Assembly: GCA_003008705.1 (NCBI GenBank)
Contig: PDUO01000015.1
Span: 253,290-317,289 of the forward strand
Direction: 5' to 3'
Source: Pezicula radicicola
Taxonomy: Eukaryota; Ascomycota; Leotiomycetes; Helotiales; Dermateaceae
Length of the DNA: 64,000 nucleotides
A program made the position numbers and the translations under genes. Of this stretch, positions 45,006 through 58,000 are shown piece by piece. Under the pieces are notes generated by a model, which searched no databases, was not told where the DNA came from, and was given only the letters and a program-made list of their open reading frames with translations. Positions within the stretch are counted from its first letter, which is position 1, and each line of letters opens with the position of its first letter.

Positions 45006-46112
45006 ATGATTTCCTCCGTCATCTCCACCTCTCTCATAGGCTTCTCATGCCTGTCAGCCGTTTCCCATGCTGCACCTTTCTCATTTCCTCTCTCCAACGG
45101 CTTCCCGACTGTCGCCAATCCCTCGTCTCAACTCACGACTATTGAGCAAGCAGCGCATGGCTCGCTTCCCAATGGCGCACCACCAGCAACTATCAGCGAC
45201 GACAGCAAGACTTCTCTCCGCCTCATCGCATTCAACGAGATATTCGAAGTAGTCTTCTTCACTAATCTCGTGGCCAACATCACCAACAACGTCCACGGTT
45301 ACGACGGCGATGATGGGAAAGGACGACAAATGGTCCTCGACGCTTTAAACGCAGTCGTCGCTCAAGAAGAACTGCACGCGCTCAACGCGAATGGAGCACT
45401 TTCCCATTTCGGAGAAGACCCCATCCAACCCTGCAAATACAACTTCCCCGTCTCCAACTTCGAAGATGCAATCGCCCTCGCTTCAACCTTTACAGATGTC
45501 GTTCTCGGCACCCTTCAAGACGTACAATCTCTTTTCGGCGCAGACGGCGACTCAGGTCTGATCCGAGGAGTTGCATCAGTGATTGGACAAGAAGGCGAAC
45601 AAAACGGATTCTACCGATCCATCCTCGAAAAAATCCCCTCCGCCCTCCCATTCCTCACCACCTCAACCCGCGAATTCGCTTTCTCAGCCCTAAACCAAAA
45701 TTTCGTAGTCCCAGGATCCTGCCCAAACATAAATGAGATCTCGCTCCCAATCTTTGGAGTCCTGAACGTCCTAACCACCGACATCAAACCCGCGTCTCAA
45801 AACCTTCAATTCAGTTTCGACGTCTCTTCATACAATGGACACTATCCTTCTTCTTGGAACTCAGGAAATCAATATGACGGATTAAGTCTCGTTTATATCA
45901 ATCAGCAGAATGTACCAGTTGTGGAGAAATTACAGAATGTTCAGGTTAAGGGTGCTACGGTTACTTTTGAAGCTGCTTTCCCTTTTGATCAAGCTACTTT
46001 TGGTAATGGTCTTACTATTGCTGCTGTTACCAATAGTACTGGGCCTTTTACTTCGGCTGATGCGGTTGCTAAGGTTACGCTTTTTGGTCCGGGTTTGATT
46101 GAGATTAATTAG
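45006..46112 (+). CDS. secreted ferritin-like (Rds1-type) stress protein
   Basis: A single-exon ORF of 368 aa starting at ATG 45006. A signal peptide (MISSVISTSLIGFSCLSAVSHA) is followed by a Ser/Pro linker and a ferritin-like helical region: LRLIAFNEIFEVVFFTNLV, NAVVAQEELHALNANGAL, FEDAIALASTFTDVVLGTL and SVIGQEGEQNGFYRSIL. The Glu and His residues (NEIFE, QEELH, GQEGEQ) fit a di-metal four-helix bundle. The C-terminal half is a beta-rich extension. Family members respond to glucose, ammonium or stress in yeasts and filamentous fungi, and their chemistry is unknown. The coding strand is C-rich up to about 45880 and then T/G-rich. Confidence 0.85.
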   Translation: MISSVISTSLIGFSCLSAVSHAAPFSFPLSNGFPTVANPSSQLTTIEQAAHGSLPNGAPPATISDDSKTSLRLIAFNEIFEVVFFTNLVANITNNVHGYDGDDGKGRQMVLDALNAVVAQEELHALNANGALSHFGEDPIQPCKYNFPVSNFEDAIALASTFTDVVLGTLQDVQSLFGADGDSGLIRGVASVIGQEGEQNGFYRSILEKIPSALPFLTTSTREFAFSALNQNFVVPGSCPNINEISLPIFGVLNVLTTDIKPASQNLQFSFDVSSYNGHYPSSWNSGNQYDGLSLVYINQQNVPVVEKLQNVQVKGATVTFEAAFPFDQATFGNGLTIAAVTNSTGPFTSADAVAKVTLFGPGLIEIN

Positions 46113-47136
46113 AGTGGGGTTTTGCGTTTTGGGTTTATTTTATTTATAGAGCATAGCTTGGTGCTATTTTATGTTCAGACTTGGGAGCATTGGGATAGGC
46201 GTTTTTTGTGTTCTTTGTAGCTGATATTTTTATGAGTAATATAATAAATATTTATCTTATCTTTCACTGCAGCTAGTACGAAGGTTTATGCTTGACTATG
46301 CTAATGTAGAGAGGGAGTCTATGTATAGCTGGCCGTTAACTGTGGTTATATAATCCTTTGCGTTTAGTTTTGTAGGGATAGGTCGTAGATTGAGTTCGCA
46401 AAGTCAAGTAAGTTCCTCAAGTACGTTACTTAAGTTATACTAGTCTAGTATAATACATCCCTCAAAGGCTTTAATTTTACATTCTTAGAAATAGTTACCA
46501 AGTGTAAACGAATACGCAGTAGGTTAAATATAATAGTAATGTAATCGATACTTACCTATTAATCTATTTCTCTGGCTGATCGAACTGTACTATCTCTTAA
46601 ATATATCTTAGTATTTTTAGTAGCTTAAGGTTTATAGTAACTTATTTATAAGTAATCTTTAGATATTAAGTAATTTAGAGTTAAGGATAGTAATAGATAA
46701 AAATTAATAGTTAGTTAGTTAGCTTACTATGTGACAAGTTCTAAGTTAATTCTAGATATGTACTATACTAATAGAGTAATAATATTAATCATTCCCCTAA
46801 TTTATGATGTGACGATGTCTATTTCCTATAAGGCATGTATATTAAAGTAATTTAAGTACTACACAACCTCCACATTAAACAAAACATTTCATTAATATAA
46901 ACTAACTGTTGAATAGGCGCAATATGGACAGCAATAGGTGGTGGCAATAGTGGTGGAATTCTGTGTTTTTGTATAGAAGCTAGAGTGCTAGAATGGGCCT
47001 ACTTGTAATAGTAGGACGATCACATGACTATTCCTATATATTCATTGAATTCAACACTAACGAACAGAGATATCCCAAAATAACCCCCACAAATAATCAC
47101 AAAAAACCATCCTTTCAATTCCTTCTCCCCAGAATT
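46113..47136. other. AT-rich intergenic region
   Basis: Very AT-rich between 46270 and 46880 (TTAGTTAG-type strings), consistent with repeat-induced decay. No coding potential. Confidence 0.45.
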
Positions 47137-48994
47137 CTAATCTAAAGAATCTCCTCCATTCGTAATAGTACTCTTTTCTTCAACCTCCCTAAGTCTCTCA
47201 ATTCGTTCTTCTCTACTCTCACTCTTCGGATCAAAGTATGCTATAAAATTTCGGTTTTTATTTAGTTTTTTTTAAAGAAAGAAAGAAGGAAATTCGTGTA
47301 GGGTAACATACGTTTTTCTCCAAATACAGTCGTTCGAATACCAGTTCGTGGTTCTTTGTATTTTCCTGGGATTACTCGATGGATTGTACATCGCTATATT
47401 TTTCACAACCAATTAGACTTTTATCTATCTCATTTTTGTTGTCTTTGGTTTGAGGTTTTTGAGGAAGGAAGTTGGTTCTTTGTACATACGTTATCCCACA
47501 TAGCAACAGATCCAACTTCCCATTTCCAGCGTACGTAATGATCGTCTGCTGAATGGAGATGGAGGGTGAAGAAGTTGAGGAGTTTATCTAACTACTCTTA
47601 GTATTGGTATAGTACGTATATCAAGAATATACAATATATTCTTTATTAGAAAGAGCATACCTGATTCCAATTTCTTGAGTTCAGCGAAACCTGAAAAATT
47701 TCGTTAGGCGTTGTATCAGCAAATATCTAAGATGATGATTGTAGCTTACCAGTTACGAAACCCGGATTGACGTTTAATGCTTTTAAACCCGTTACTGGAT
47801 GGGTTCGAACGGCTGGATGATGGGTATCGATTGGTGGTCTATTGGGACCTGTTCCCCATAGATCTAGGATCGTATCATCTATTTTAAAGAACTTAGTTGA
47901 AATCTAATTAATATTGAACCCCTTTTTTTTTCAAGGAATATGATAATTTATGGAAGGTGGTAGATTTAGGTAGGAACTTACATTGTAAGCGAGATGTATG
48001 CACTGCGTGTAATCCCTCGATGAATTTCTTAAGATGATCACTTAATGTGTCGTATAAACCGTATTGAGAAAGCTAGGGGGGGTTTTTTTTAAGTTAGTTT
48101 TATCTGGTTTATGGGGTTTATTGAAGTGAGGAATTGGTAGGTCCGGGTGGGGGGTGGGGAAGGATATATAGGAAGGTACCCAGGCTGTATCACCTCCTAC
48201 TGCGGGATGTTCTTCCATTCGTAATAAGGAATATGAGGGTGCTTGAACGGATGTTAGTCAGTGGTATCTTATAGATGTTTGGAGTGTACTTACGATTTAT
48301 CTCAAACGATGTATCGGCGTGGAAATCAGAAACAGGCTTTGAAAAGAAATGTCAGCCAGTCTATAATCTCTTCTTCGATCGATATTAACGTTAGATTCTT
48401 ACCCATGGTGTATAATTTGCCAATTGACGATTATCAACAACACTACCACTGATCGTTACATGCTGAAAATCATCAGGTTCATCGTTCGTTATGGAATATG
48501 GAATAGGGGGGTAATTTGGAAAGTGTGTTAAATAGATACCTGTTGATTCTTCTGTGCAGGATGTCTATCAAGAATCCCTAAACAACAAATATCAATCTAA
48601 AAATATCTCAAATATAACAGATTAAGATCTTACCATAATGCTGAAACAACTTAACCTGTCCCTCAGTACTCAAATCCTGATCCCTAAAAAAGACAACTCC
48701 CCTCTCATTAACAAGAAGAGCCAATTCATCCAACTGTTTCTCATCCAATTTCGAGAGTTGAACTCCAGAAAGAACCGTCCCAATCGATTCGGTTAGATCA
48801 GTTGCTTTAGCTACAGAAAGTAAAGAGGATTTTGAAGGGTCTGCGAAAAATGCTCTGTCTTTTGGTGGTGTAAATTCTTCCCGTATAGGGTCTGGTGGTG
48901 AGTGAGATTTGATTTTAGGGTTGAAGTTTGGGTGGAGGGTTGTTGGATAGCCGGACTCGGGGGAGAGATTGTCGAAGGCTGCGAGTTTCGACAT
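47137..48994 (-). CDS. TauD/TfdA-type 2OG dioxygenase (11 exons)
   Basis: Eleven exons join in one frame to 365 aa: complement(join(47137..47240,47312..47393,47490..47587,47661..47690,47750..47878,47982..48072,48180..48241,48294..48336,48403..48462,48540..48577,48634..48994)). Three exons are only 30-43 bp. The fold matches fungal sulfonate/alpha-ketoglutarate dioxygenases: LVNERGVVFFRDQDLS, HPAQKNQQHVTISGS, SDFHADTSFE with the iron-binding His and Asp, PPSYSLLRMEEHPAVGGDT, MWDNRCTIHRV with the distal His, and RTGIRTTVFGEK with the 2OG-binding Arg. Such enzymes release sulfite from taurine-like sulfonates or act on related acids. The substrate is not evident. Exon 1 goes from C-rich to G/T-rich within 360 bp. 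Confidence 0.88.
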
Positions 48995-49640
48995 TTTGTG
49001 GATATCAAATAATAACTTTTTTTGAAGCTTCTTTGTTTTTGGGTTGTTGAGAAGATTCACGTTCTTAAAACGTGGATAATTTGAAAGTCGACAGAGGAAT
49101 CTAAAGAGTCGTCTCGCATGTATACTAACTCTCAATAATAAGCTTTCCACTTTTGAATCAGCTCTAATGATTGTTATAGCAATTGCGGATTACATGGATA
49201 CACTGGCGCCATTGTATAGTTGCGAATTTGGAGAATTGCTATTTGTTAAGTTAGCGATGGGACAATGTCGCCATGCTGCTCATTTTTTCGTGACACACTA
49301 AGTTTCCGTATTTCCGGTGTTTCCCATACTGGAATCTCGAGTTATGATGTCTTGAACCCGAGGAAAAATAAATCTTCTTATTATCAAAAGTGGGGAACAT
49401 TGTTTAAGTAATGGCGTTCTTGGGATGTGATTGTTTGATTCGATTTAGATGCAGTTGAGGACATTTTCCATACTCCTGAGTGGTATTAATGCCTGGCATA
49501 ATCCAATTGGAGGGATACAAGGTCGTGAATACTCGCCAGAGGATGTTCTAATATTTTGCATTTGAATTTTGAATTTGTTTTGTTGAGCATAGAATCCCAG
49601 GCACTTAATTGCGATGGCTTTATTCAATGTATTTCAAAAG
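48995..49640. other. intergenic
   Basis: Promoter of the TauD-like gene and 5' flank of the MFS remnant. No feature supported. Confidence 0.4.
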
Positions 49641-49654
49641 CCAAATCTAACATT

Positions 49655-51128
49655 TGAATCCCTGTTCAAGAGACACAGGCCGAGAAGTTCGTTGGCAGTA
49701 ATGATGGTGCGTCTGAAGAGCCACCGATATCGAAGGATTGGACCGATATAGAAGAAAAGCAACTCGTCCGAAGGTACTGTTTTTAATTGCCATGCCGTAC
49801 TAATTGGTTTATCAGAGATCATTTTGAATAGCTATGTATTCAGACATAAGATATGGACCTGGGCAGCTCAGTTGACTTATATAACTTACTTTTCTTAATC
49901 AAAATGATCTGTTATAAACCAATTTGAATAGTAATCCCTTTAAAATTAGAAAGAGACTATTAAAAGGAAAATTGGAACAGACTCGATCTCATAGCCATGC
50001 CCCTTCTAATGCTAGCCTTCATATCTTTACAGTTTGATCGAGGAAACATATTCGTCAATACCTTGGTGCAGAACCCATCCAAACAGCTAATTACTAACGT
50101 CTGTACAGAGGAAATACATTAACTGATAACTTCCTTTCCGACCTTGGAATTACACAATACCAATACAACATTGACCAACAGCTGCTTTCTGCTGGAATTG
50201 TTATACTGAAGGTGAGAATGGATCTCGTGTGCTGTATTTTGAATATCAAGGACTTATATTTCTTAGATACCAAGTAACTTGGTTCTTTACCGGAATACAA
50301 CTCATCCTATATCGATTTCCTAGTAGCGAAAACGAACTCTCTACTTAACGTCCCTGAATGCTGATGAAGGCCAGAAAATAGGGGTCTAGTAGCACTATTT
50401 CAAGCTTTCAGAAAGGTTTAGGTGCATACTTAGCGACCAGACTTTTACTAGGGTAGGGCCCTCCGTTTCCTCCCTAGTACCTTATCCGATAAGCTGAAAC
50501 ATATCATGTAGTCTCTGTGAATCAGGTTTCATCCCAGCAGGTCTTTACTCGATAACAATATGGTACAAGCGAGAAGACACAAGTAAGCGATTCGCCTGGT
50601 TCTTCATCGGTAACATGACAGCCCAGGCACTGTCAGGTTTAATGGCATATGGAATGTAAGTTTGATTACTCACCTGCTCTCATTACTCAAAATTACCGCT
50701 AATGAAAGCTTCATTTTCTAGCCTGCATATGAGAGGTGTAGCTGGCTTGACAGGATGGCAGTGGTCATTCATTGTAAGTTTTATTCCATTTACCAAGTCC
50801 AATTTACAGAACATGATCGGACTGAGAACTACTGGCTTGAAGGCCTTTTCACAATTTTAGCAAGCTTCACATTCAAATGGCTATGTTTATCATGTCGGCA
50901 AATATGTCCGGTATTGTTGGTAGTCAGTTATTTCAAGCCTCTGATAAACCGCGTTATGTTAGGGGTTGGAGTGCTATTATTGGATCGGTTTCTGTGGGTG
51001 TTGCTATTTGCCTTTTTCAGATTATGCAATATGCTGTTACCAATCGTATTAGAGAGAAGAGAAATAGGAAGAGGGATAGCGAGACAAATGGTGCTGCAGT
51101 GCCCGTTTTACGTCGCTATATTTATTGA
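49655..51128 (+). pseudogene. Dal5-like MFS permease with internal deletion
   Basis: Recognisable pieces in order: DWTDIEEKQLVRR, LDLIAMPLLMLAFISLQFDRG, LTDNFLSDLGITQYQYN, IPSNLVLYR, GLVALFQAF, LATRLLLG, ESGFIPAGLYSITIWYKR, FFIGNMTAQALSGLMAYGI, GVAGLTGWQWSFI, LEGLFTILASF, then directly SANMSGIVGSQLFQASDKPRY and an RREK-type tail. This is the allantoate-permease (Dal5) group of MFS carriers. Several pieces need frame changes that no GT-AG intron supplies, and the TM7-TM10 half between LEGLFTILASF and SANMSGIVG is missing. No start codon is evident. It is a non-functional relic. Confidence 0.7.
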
Positions 51129-51572
51129 AGGCTTGAACTTTACCACGCTTGGCTCTACTTTTACTGCCAAATGATTAGGTATAGGCAGGGATATATTTTA
51201 GTTGGGGCAGGAGTTCTGCCTACTATAACCGTTAGAATTCTTTCTATTCCAAAATCGGCCTTGGAAAAGAATTAAGTTCAAAATGTAGAAGACATTGGGT
51301 GGATGAAAAAGAAAAAGAAAAAAAATGTGGATTATTATTAAGCTACTCTACCCACTTCTTTTTTCTCTAACATCTCTATTTTCACCTTCATCATTCTCTT
51401 AGCAACACATACAGTTCGCTCCCTGGAATACTTAACAAAAAGCAGGGTGACGACTTCCCTTATTAAAATTAGCCCTCGCTAAAGCGGCTACACTACCTTA
51501 GTATCTCCACCACAAAAGAAATTTATTCACTTGGTTACCCACCATCCAAAAAAACAACAAAATAGAAATCAT
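51129..51572. other. intergenic
   Basis: 3' flank of the MFS relic and of the tRNA gene. No feature seen. Confidence 0.5.
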
Positions 51573-51644
51573 TGGAGATGCCAAGAATCGAACTCGGGAC
51601 CTCTTCCATGCTAAGGAAGCATTATACCACTAAACCACATCCCC
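51573..51644 (-). tRNA. tRNA-Ala (AGC)
   Basis: 72 nt on the minus strand folds as a full cloverleaf without an intron. The acceptor stem GGGGATG pairs with CATCTCC (one G-U). The anticodon arm CTTCC/GGAAG encloses a TTAGCAT loop with anticodon AGC, and the T-arm loop carries TTCGATT. AGC reads GCU, so alanine. Confidence 0.93.
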
Positions 51645-53015
51645 ATTTCTTATTTATATGTTGACACGGAACTTAAGATTTCAAATTATAAATAAGGGTA
51701 AGGAGAGATATAGTTGGAGAAAAGATGGAATATTTTCTAAGATATGATTGAATGCCTTGGTAACAGTTTTCCCTTTTCTTTGGTTTTCTACAAGTAGGGA
51801 GATAAACACTTTTTAAGGTAGGAGAGTTACCTCTACCTACCTATTATACACAATCTCGGTAGCATTAGAATAATAAAGCATATACTCACTACAAATCTCA
51901 AAAATAGAAGAATATCATCGTAACCAAAGATACAACATCCCAGTATGTATATCCAACCCACTACCTAATTTGTCTCCTCCCGAATATTTCGGACCCTACT
52001 TTCTCACATGTCCACCAAAAGGCTGCGCCTCTTTTCTCTTTTCCGGTCTAAGTTTCCGTTCAATTAATCGAGCTTGTCAATAATACTGGTTTAAAGGACC
52101 TGTCGGCTTCTATCTTCTATGTTAAGTATCTAGATCACTGTTGTACTCTTCATCTACATCTCATATAAATCATCCCAAAAATTCGGAACACCAACAATAC
52201 TTAAACTTCTAATCATATCTTCCTTTGCTTTTCTTTTCTTACTAGGCACTATGTATAAATAACAAACACCAGACCCATTAAAATCACACCAAAACATCAT
52301 TCTCGCCTCAGAAACCTTAACCCTGTAATTATAATCTCAAGTACAGATAAAGATCTCCGTAGCACGTACATACTATCAGACGTTAATCAGCTCAACATGA
52401 CATTATCAAAAGTACTTCTGCACTTTCGTACAAAAGTGTACAATACATGGCCCTTGCACACGAACACGAATGAACGCACGCACGTACCACAAAGTGATCC
52501 GTTCACTCTTCGCGTATTCGCACAACTCCCCTTTCCTCAGCACATCGCTTACAGTACCTCCGTATTCGACGCATAATAATCCTGGGCATGCAGTCGTCAA
52601 GCTTATTAAGAAAATTAAAGTCACAAAGGGAGTTCAGTGGCTTAGAATTAATCTCGATACAGCTGTAGTATGTGTCTGCCTCGTTTTGATTGTTTAAAGG
52701 CTAGGTATGAACTGGCTCGTGCACACTCGTGTTCGCATTCTGAAGATGTTGAAGCTGCATGACTGTCTCTGCGAGGCACGGAGATAAGCTAACCACAAAA
52801 TCATACAAAATGAGAAGGTACTTAATGGGAATATCGCTCTTGGAGCCTTTATTTAAAAGGCGAGCAAGTCCTCCATTCTCTCCCATCATCAACATAACTT
52901 CCTCCATTCTCACTTCAACGAAGACCCAGACACCATAATCACCCACCCTCACCACTTCCTCCTTCCAAAAAACAAACTCTATCAAGTTCAATCTACAAAC
53001 TAAACAACAACAACA
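51645..53015. other. intergenic
   Basis: Promoter side of the methyltransferase gene. AT-rich, no coding region supported. The frames at 52406-52697 show no family pattern. Confidence 0.45.
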
Positions 53016-54463
53016 ATGGCAGCCCAAACCCCCCTTCTCTCCGAAGACCAAACCCGCAACACCGAGTTCACCAAGATCATGCATGGAAAATCAGCAGAAG
53101 AACGAAACGCCTTCATGTCCATGCTAAGAAAAGACGGACAAGCCCATCGAATCATCATAGATGAGTATGTTAAACGCTGGGAGGAGGATCCAACCACCGA
53201 TGATACAATAGGTAGAGAGAAGAGAAAATCAGAATATATGGCTTTGGTAAACAAGTAAGTATATTTCCGTACAGTACCTTGATATTTCCCTCATACCTAC
53301 CCTCCTAATCTTCCACATACGTCCCACTCCCACTCCCACTCCACGAAAAGAAACGTACCTCCCCCTCCAATCAAATACCTAATATTAACACACACTCCAC
53401 AAAGTTACTACGACCTAGCAACAGACCTCTACGAAGAAGGCTGGGCCCAATCCTTCCACTTCTGCCGCTTCGGCATCAACGAACCACTTCTCAAAGCCCT
53501 AGCCCGACACGAACACTACCTAGCACACATGCTCGATATAAAATCACACATGACAGTTCTGGATGTAGGATGTGGAGTTGGGGGACCCGCGAGAGAGATC
53601 GCTACGTTTACGGGTTGTAAGGTTGTGGGGTTGAATAATAATGGATATCAGATTCAACGGGCTGGGAGGTATGCTGAGAAGGAGGGGTTGAGTGAGAGGG
53701 TTAGTTTTGTTAAGGGTGATTTTATGGTGTGTATTTCTTTCTCTTTCATCTACCTAATCTTTTTTTGTTGTTAAATCTCCCCTCCCCTCCCGTGTTTAGA
53801 TCTACTTGTTAGATTGGTCTAGTCTAGTCTTTGGATTTTGTTTGATTGTACAGTACAGCATTAACTAACCCACGAAAAAAAAACCAGAACATCAATTTCC
53901 CACCCAACACCTTCGACGCAATCTACGCCATAGAAGCAACAGTTCACGCTCCCTCCCTCTCAAAAGTCTACTCTCAAATCTACCGAGTTCTCAAACCCGG
54001 CGCCAAATTCGGAGTCTATGAATGGGTAATGACATCAAAATACAACCCACAAAACCCAGATCACCGCGCCCTCAAACTCGGAATCGAAAGAGGTGATGGA
54101 ATCGCAAATATGGTTACAGTATCCGAAGCTATCGAAGCCATAAAAGAAGCAGGATTTATTCTCGAATATGAAGATGATTTGGCTGAGAGTGATCATGCGA
54201 TTCCTTGGTATTCACCTTTATCGGGAGAGTTTAAGAATGCGAGGACGATAAGTGAGATTTTGGGGGCACTGAGGTTGAGTTATTTTGGGAGGACTGCTAT
54301 GAGGTGGTTTTTGAAGGGGTTGGAGATTGTTAGATTGGCGCCGGCTGGGACGGCGGAGACTGCTGATGAGTTGGGATTGGCGGCTAGGAGTTTGGTTGCT
54401 GGTGGGAAGGAGGGGTTGTTTACGCCCATGTTTTTTATGATTGCTAGGAAGCCTGAGGTTTGA
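53016..54463 (+). CDS. sterol 24-C-methyltransferase-like (ERG6 family) methyltransferase
   Basis: Exons 53016..53254, 53405..53726 and 53888..54463 give 378 aa, as expected for ERG6. The SAM-binding motif I is [18 protein letters not shown], and the sterol-type signatures [35 protein letters not shown] and [15 protein letters not shown] are clear. The C-terminal sterol-methyltransferase domain ([17 protein letters not shown] to MFFMIARKP) is complete. The family methylates C-24 of zymosterol-type sterols in ergosterol synthesis at the ER or lipid droplets. It could be the housekeeping ERG6 or a paralogue. Both coding halves of exons 2 and 3 start C-rich and finish G/T-rich. Confidence 0.9.
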
Positions 54464-55088
54464 TTGGAGGCTCTGTAACCCTTTTGTTTTGTAACTTTAT
54501 GGTTCGGAGATGTAGCTTTGGGTTAGAAGGAGGATGAGGGTGCCTGCTGCTTATTTCATACTGTTTGGTTTGTATAGCAGGCCATATATTTGGGGAGCTG
54601 ATTAATATTTTGTCCTTGTTTTACTGTATTTAGGAGTAATTGCTTCATTCGAATCTGGTTTTCATACATTTAAAGAGATCTTCACGTACTAATTAATTGC
54701 CATTTCAAAGATACATCCCCGAAAAGAAGCCTTAGACGCAGCGTACACCACGGCCGTGTGATCTCTCCGCGACCAAGTACACAGGCTCGCCGACTAGTAC
54801 TAGCACAAGTAGTATTAATACGAAATACGAAGAGCTTAGGGAAAGAGAGGATCGAATGAACAGTTCTTACTATATAATGAATAAAATTATATAATTACTA
54901 TCCCGTCTTGCTCTAATCTAATAGTCTCCATAATATACAATCCTAACTATAACCCCCTCACTACCCAGTCTATATTTAAAAACAAAAGAAACCGCCTATG
55001 TGTACACCTATCAAACAAAAACCAAACATTAACTCCCCCGTTTCCTAAATCTTCTGGACCTACAACCATCCACCATCCCCAAACAAGA
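54464..55088. other. convergent intergenic region
   Basis: 3' flanks of the methyltransferase (plus) and ABC transporter (minus). No other feature. Confidence 0.5.
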
Positions 55089-58000
55089 TCACTCCACCTT
55101 AGCCTTTGGTCTAAACCTCCTAGCCAAACTAGAAAAAATCGATTCCTTCCTAACACGAATAAGATAATAAAGCAAAACAGCTACGGCAATATCAAAAAAG
55201 ATATAAGCAAACCCAATACCATAATCCCTCCATCTAGTATCATAAGAAATAGAAACACTCTTCAAAAACTGATCAGCGATAGTAGAACTACAAAACTGAC
55301 AATCGGAAGTAGCCAAAGGATTATAGATAGCACCACCACTTGAATTAGCGTATGATGTTAGGTATGTACCACATGTTTGACCAGATGGTGGTTGCATGAT
55401 AGCTAATTCGTTATCGGAACAGCGGACTGGGCGACCACTTAGACCAGTTGATGCTATACCGGAGACGAGGTAGGTTAAGGGTGAGACGCGATACATGAAG
55501 ATCCAGAATCCGGGGAGGGCTTGTGGAGGTTGAAAAACACCGTTGAAGGTTAATGTGAGGGAAAACATTAGAGTTGCTATGTTACCAGCCGTTTCTGAAT
55601 CGGGGAGACCAGCTATGAGCATATGTGCGAATGTAGACATGTAGACGAAGAATTGGACTAGGTAGAGGAGAATTAGACCTTGACGGACGGAGGATTGCAT
55701 TCCTGATCCTGTGTATGTTGGATAGTAGTATGCTGCGAAGACTATTATGCCGAGAAAGATTTGATAAGGGATTTCAACTACGATGTTTGCTATTAGGAAG
55801 GCTTTCCAGGAATAGGCTTTTGATGGTCGTTCTCTGACTTCGTAGAGATCGCGTTGGAGGATAAAGCGAGGCATGATTTGTTGGACTATGGTTGTGAAGA
55901 TTGTGGTTATCATGAAGATGGAGAAGATTATGTCTTGGAGTCCTTGTCGGCTGGCGTCGGCGTGGAAGAAGGAGAAGCCGATGAACAAAGCTGAAGCAAC
56001 ACCTAGGACGAGTTTGCTGTAGATGTAACCCGGGGTGCGCCAGTATTGTTGGAAGACACGATACATGACTTCTGAGAGTTGGGCGATGAAGGGCATGGCG
56101 AATTCAGAGTTGAGGCCTTCTGATTCGGGTTTTGGTTGGCTACCCATTTCTTTCTTGATGCGTGCGATTTCTGTTTGAACATCTTTTGTTTGCTGACTAT
56201 TTTTCCAGACTTCGTGCCAATCCTTGTTTGATTTACCAGATGGGCCAGCGCCAACCATTGTTAACATATATTCAGCTAAGATGAAAGTCAATAAGAATTC
56301 CAAAGATAACGTCAAAGCGAGGGGACATACCAGGGTTCTCATCCTCGCCACACTTGGGAGCTCCACTGGACTCGAAGTAGTTTAACAAAGTTTCCGAGTT
56401 ATGCCCGATATCACCGAAGTAGACTGTCTTTCCACCTTTAGCGAGGAACAGCAATCGATCGAATTCTTGGAAAAGAATGGCACTAGGTTGATGAATAGTT
56501 GCTAGTACTGCTTGGCCGTTATCTGCTAGCTTACGGAGAAATGCAACAATGGCCCACGATGATTGCGAGTCAAGACCAGATGTAGGTTCGTCAAGGAAGA
56601 GCAAAAGTCCCGGCTTAGCAGCAAGTTCAACGCCGATAGTCAAAAGCTTTCTCTGTTCAACATTGAGGCCTTCTCCCGGAACACCGACAACGGCTTCAGA
56701 GAAGTCCTGCATGTTCAGCATCTTGATCACGTCTTCGACAAACTCGTATTTCTCCTTCTTCGAGACACTCTTGGGTTGACGGAGCATAGCAGAGAAGCGA
56801 AGGGCTTCACGAACCGTCGTGGTCTCCAAATGCAAATCTTGTTGCTGAACGTAGCCGGTGTTTCTTTGGAAAGACTGATCCAAAGGCTTTCCGGATACCA
56901 AGAGATCGCCTGTAATGACACCCATAGACACACGTTGCGCAAGAACATCAAGCAGAGTTGTTTTTCCTGCTCCTGAAACACCCATGAGAGCCGTGAGTGT
57001 CCCAGGTTTAACCCAACCAGACACGTTATCCAATAACCGGCGAGGTTCATTCTTGATCTTAATGTCATAGCATACGTCTTTCCAAGTAAACACATCTGTT
57101 TGTGCTGCCAAAGCTTGAACTTGTTGTTCTTGTTCCCGGTTTTGATCTTCATCTTTTTCTCCGTTACCAAGGCCGGCAGTCGTCACCGGGGCTTCGGGGT
57201 CGTTCTTCGCTGCTTTCTCTGCAGTCAAAAGTTGCTGTGGGACGTGACCACGACGAAAGACCAGAACCTCGGCTTTGCTATCCGTAGAAGAGTTATATTC
57301 GCTTGCAAACAAGTATACAAAGAGGAAGAATATCATGAAGGCAAACATGAATCCGAGATTGCGCCAGATATGAGAGTAAGAGTACTTAAATTGAGCCTGG
57401 AGGTAGTCATCCCCGGAAACTGTAGCTTGGCCAGCAACGGAGCCTGCAACAGCGCATACAAAGTTGTCGGCAGTTTGTGCATAACCAGGACCAGATGGGA
57501 CTAATTGAGAGCATGTGTATCGCTGGCCATGTAGTTCATTGACGAATAGCCCTTCGAAAGCGTACGCAACGGGGTTAATCCTAAAATTTGCAAATATTAA
57601 CATCAGTTTACTTCTTTGAAAATACGCAAACATGATACAGGAGTCAAGAGCAAAAACACCGAAAAGAGATTATACTCTGATGTTCGACTTACCATGAGAT
57701 CCATTTGAACCAGGGGTGCATTAGAGGGCGTGGAATAACAAAGCCGGTATAAATGACGATTGCGAGCGTTGTAACTCCAGCAATAGCAAGAGCCTGCGAT
57801 ACAGTCTTTGTGGCGGCTGCCATACTCCGATATATCTGACTCATCTAGAACGGTATTAATAACCATTATAGCGATTTGGATAGGGTTAACTAATTTACTT
57901 ACTGTCAACATGGCAACAAAGTTGAAAAGGAAGAAGATAAAGAATTGAGCAGGTTCTCGTCTCAGCCCAGCCAAGAAATATAAGATAATGTTAAATCCAG

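Noticed and set aside
45910..46098. Leu/Val-rich ORF inside the Rds1-like gene
   Set aside because: Frame shadow caused by the T/G-rich 3' part of the gene.
52406..53084. ORFs at 52.4-53.1 kb on both strands
   Set aside because: Promoter and leader of the methyltransferase. No family pattern, and antisense to its first exon in part.
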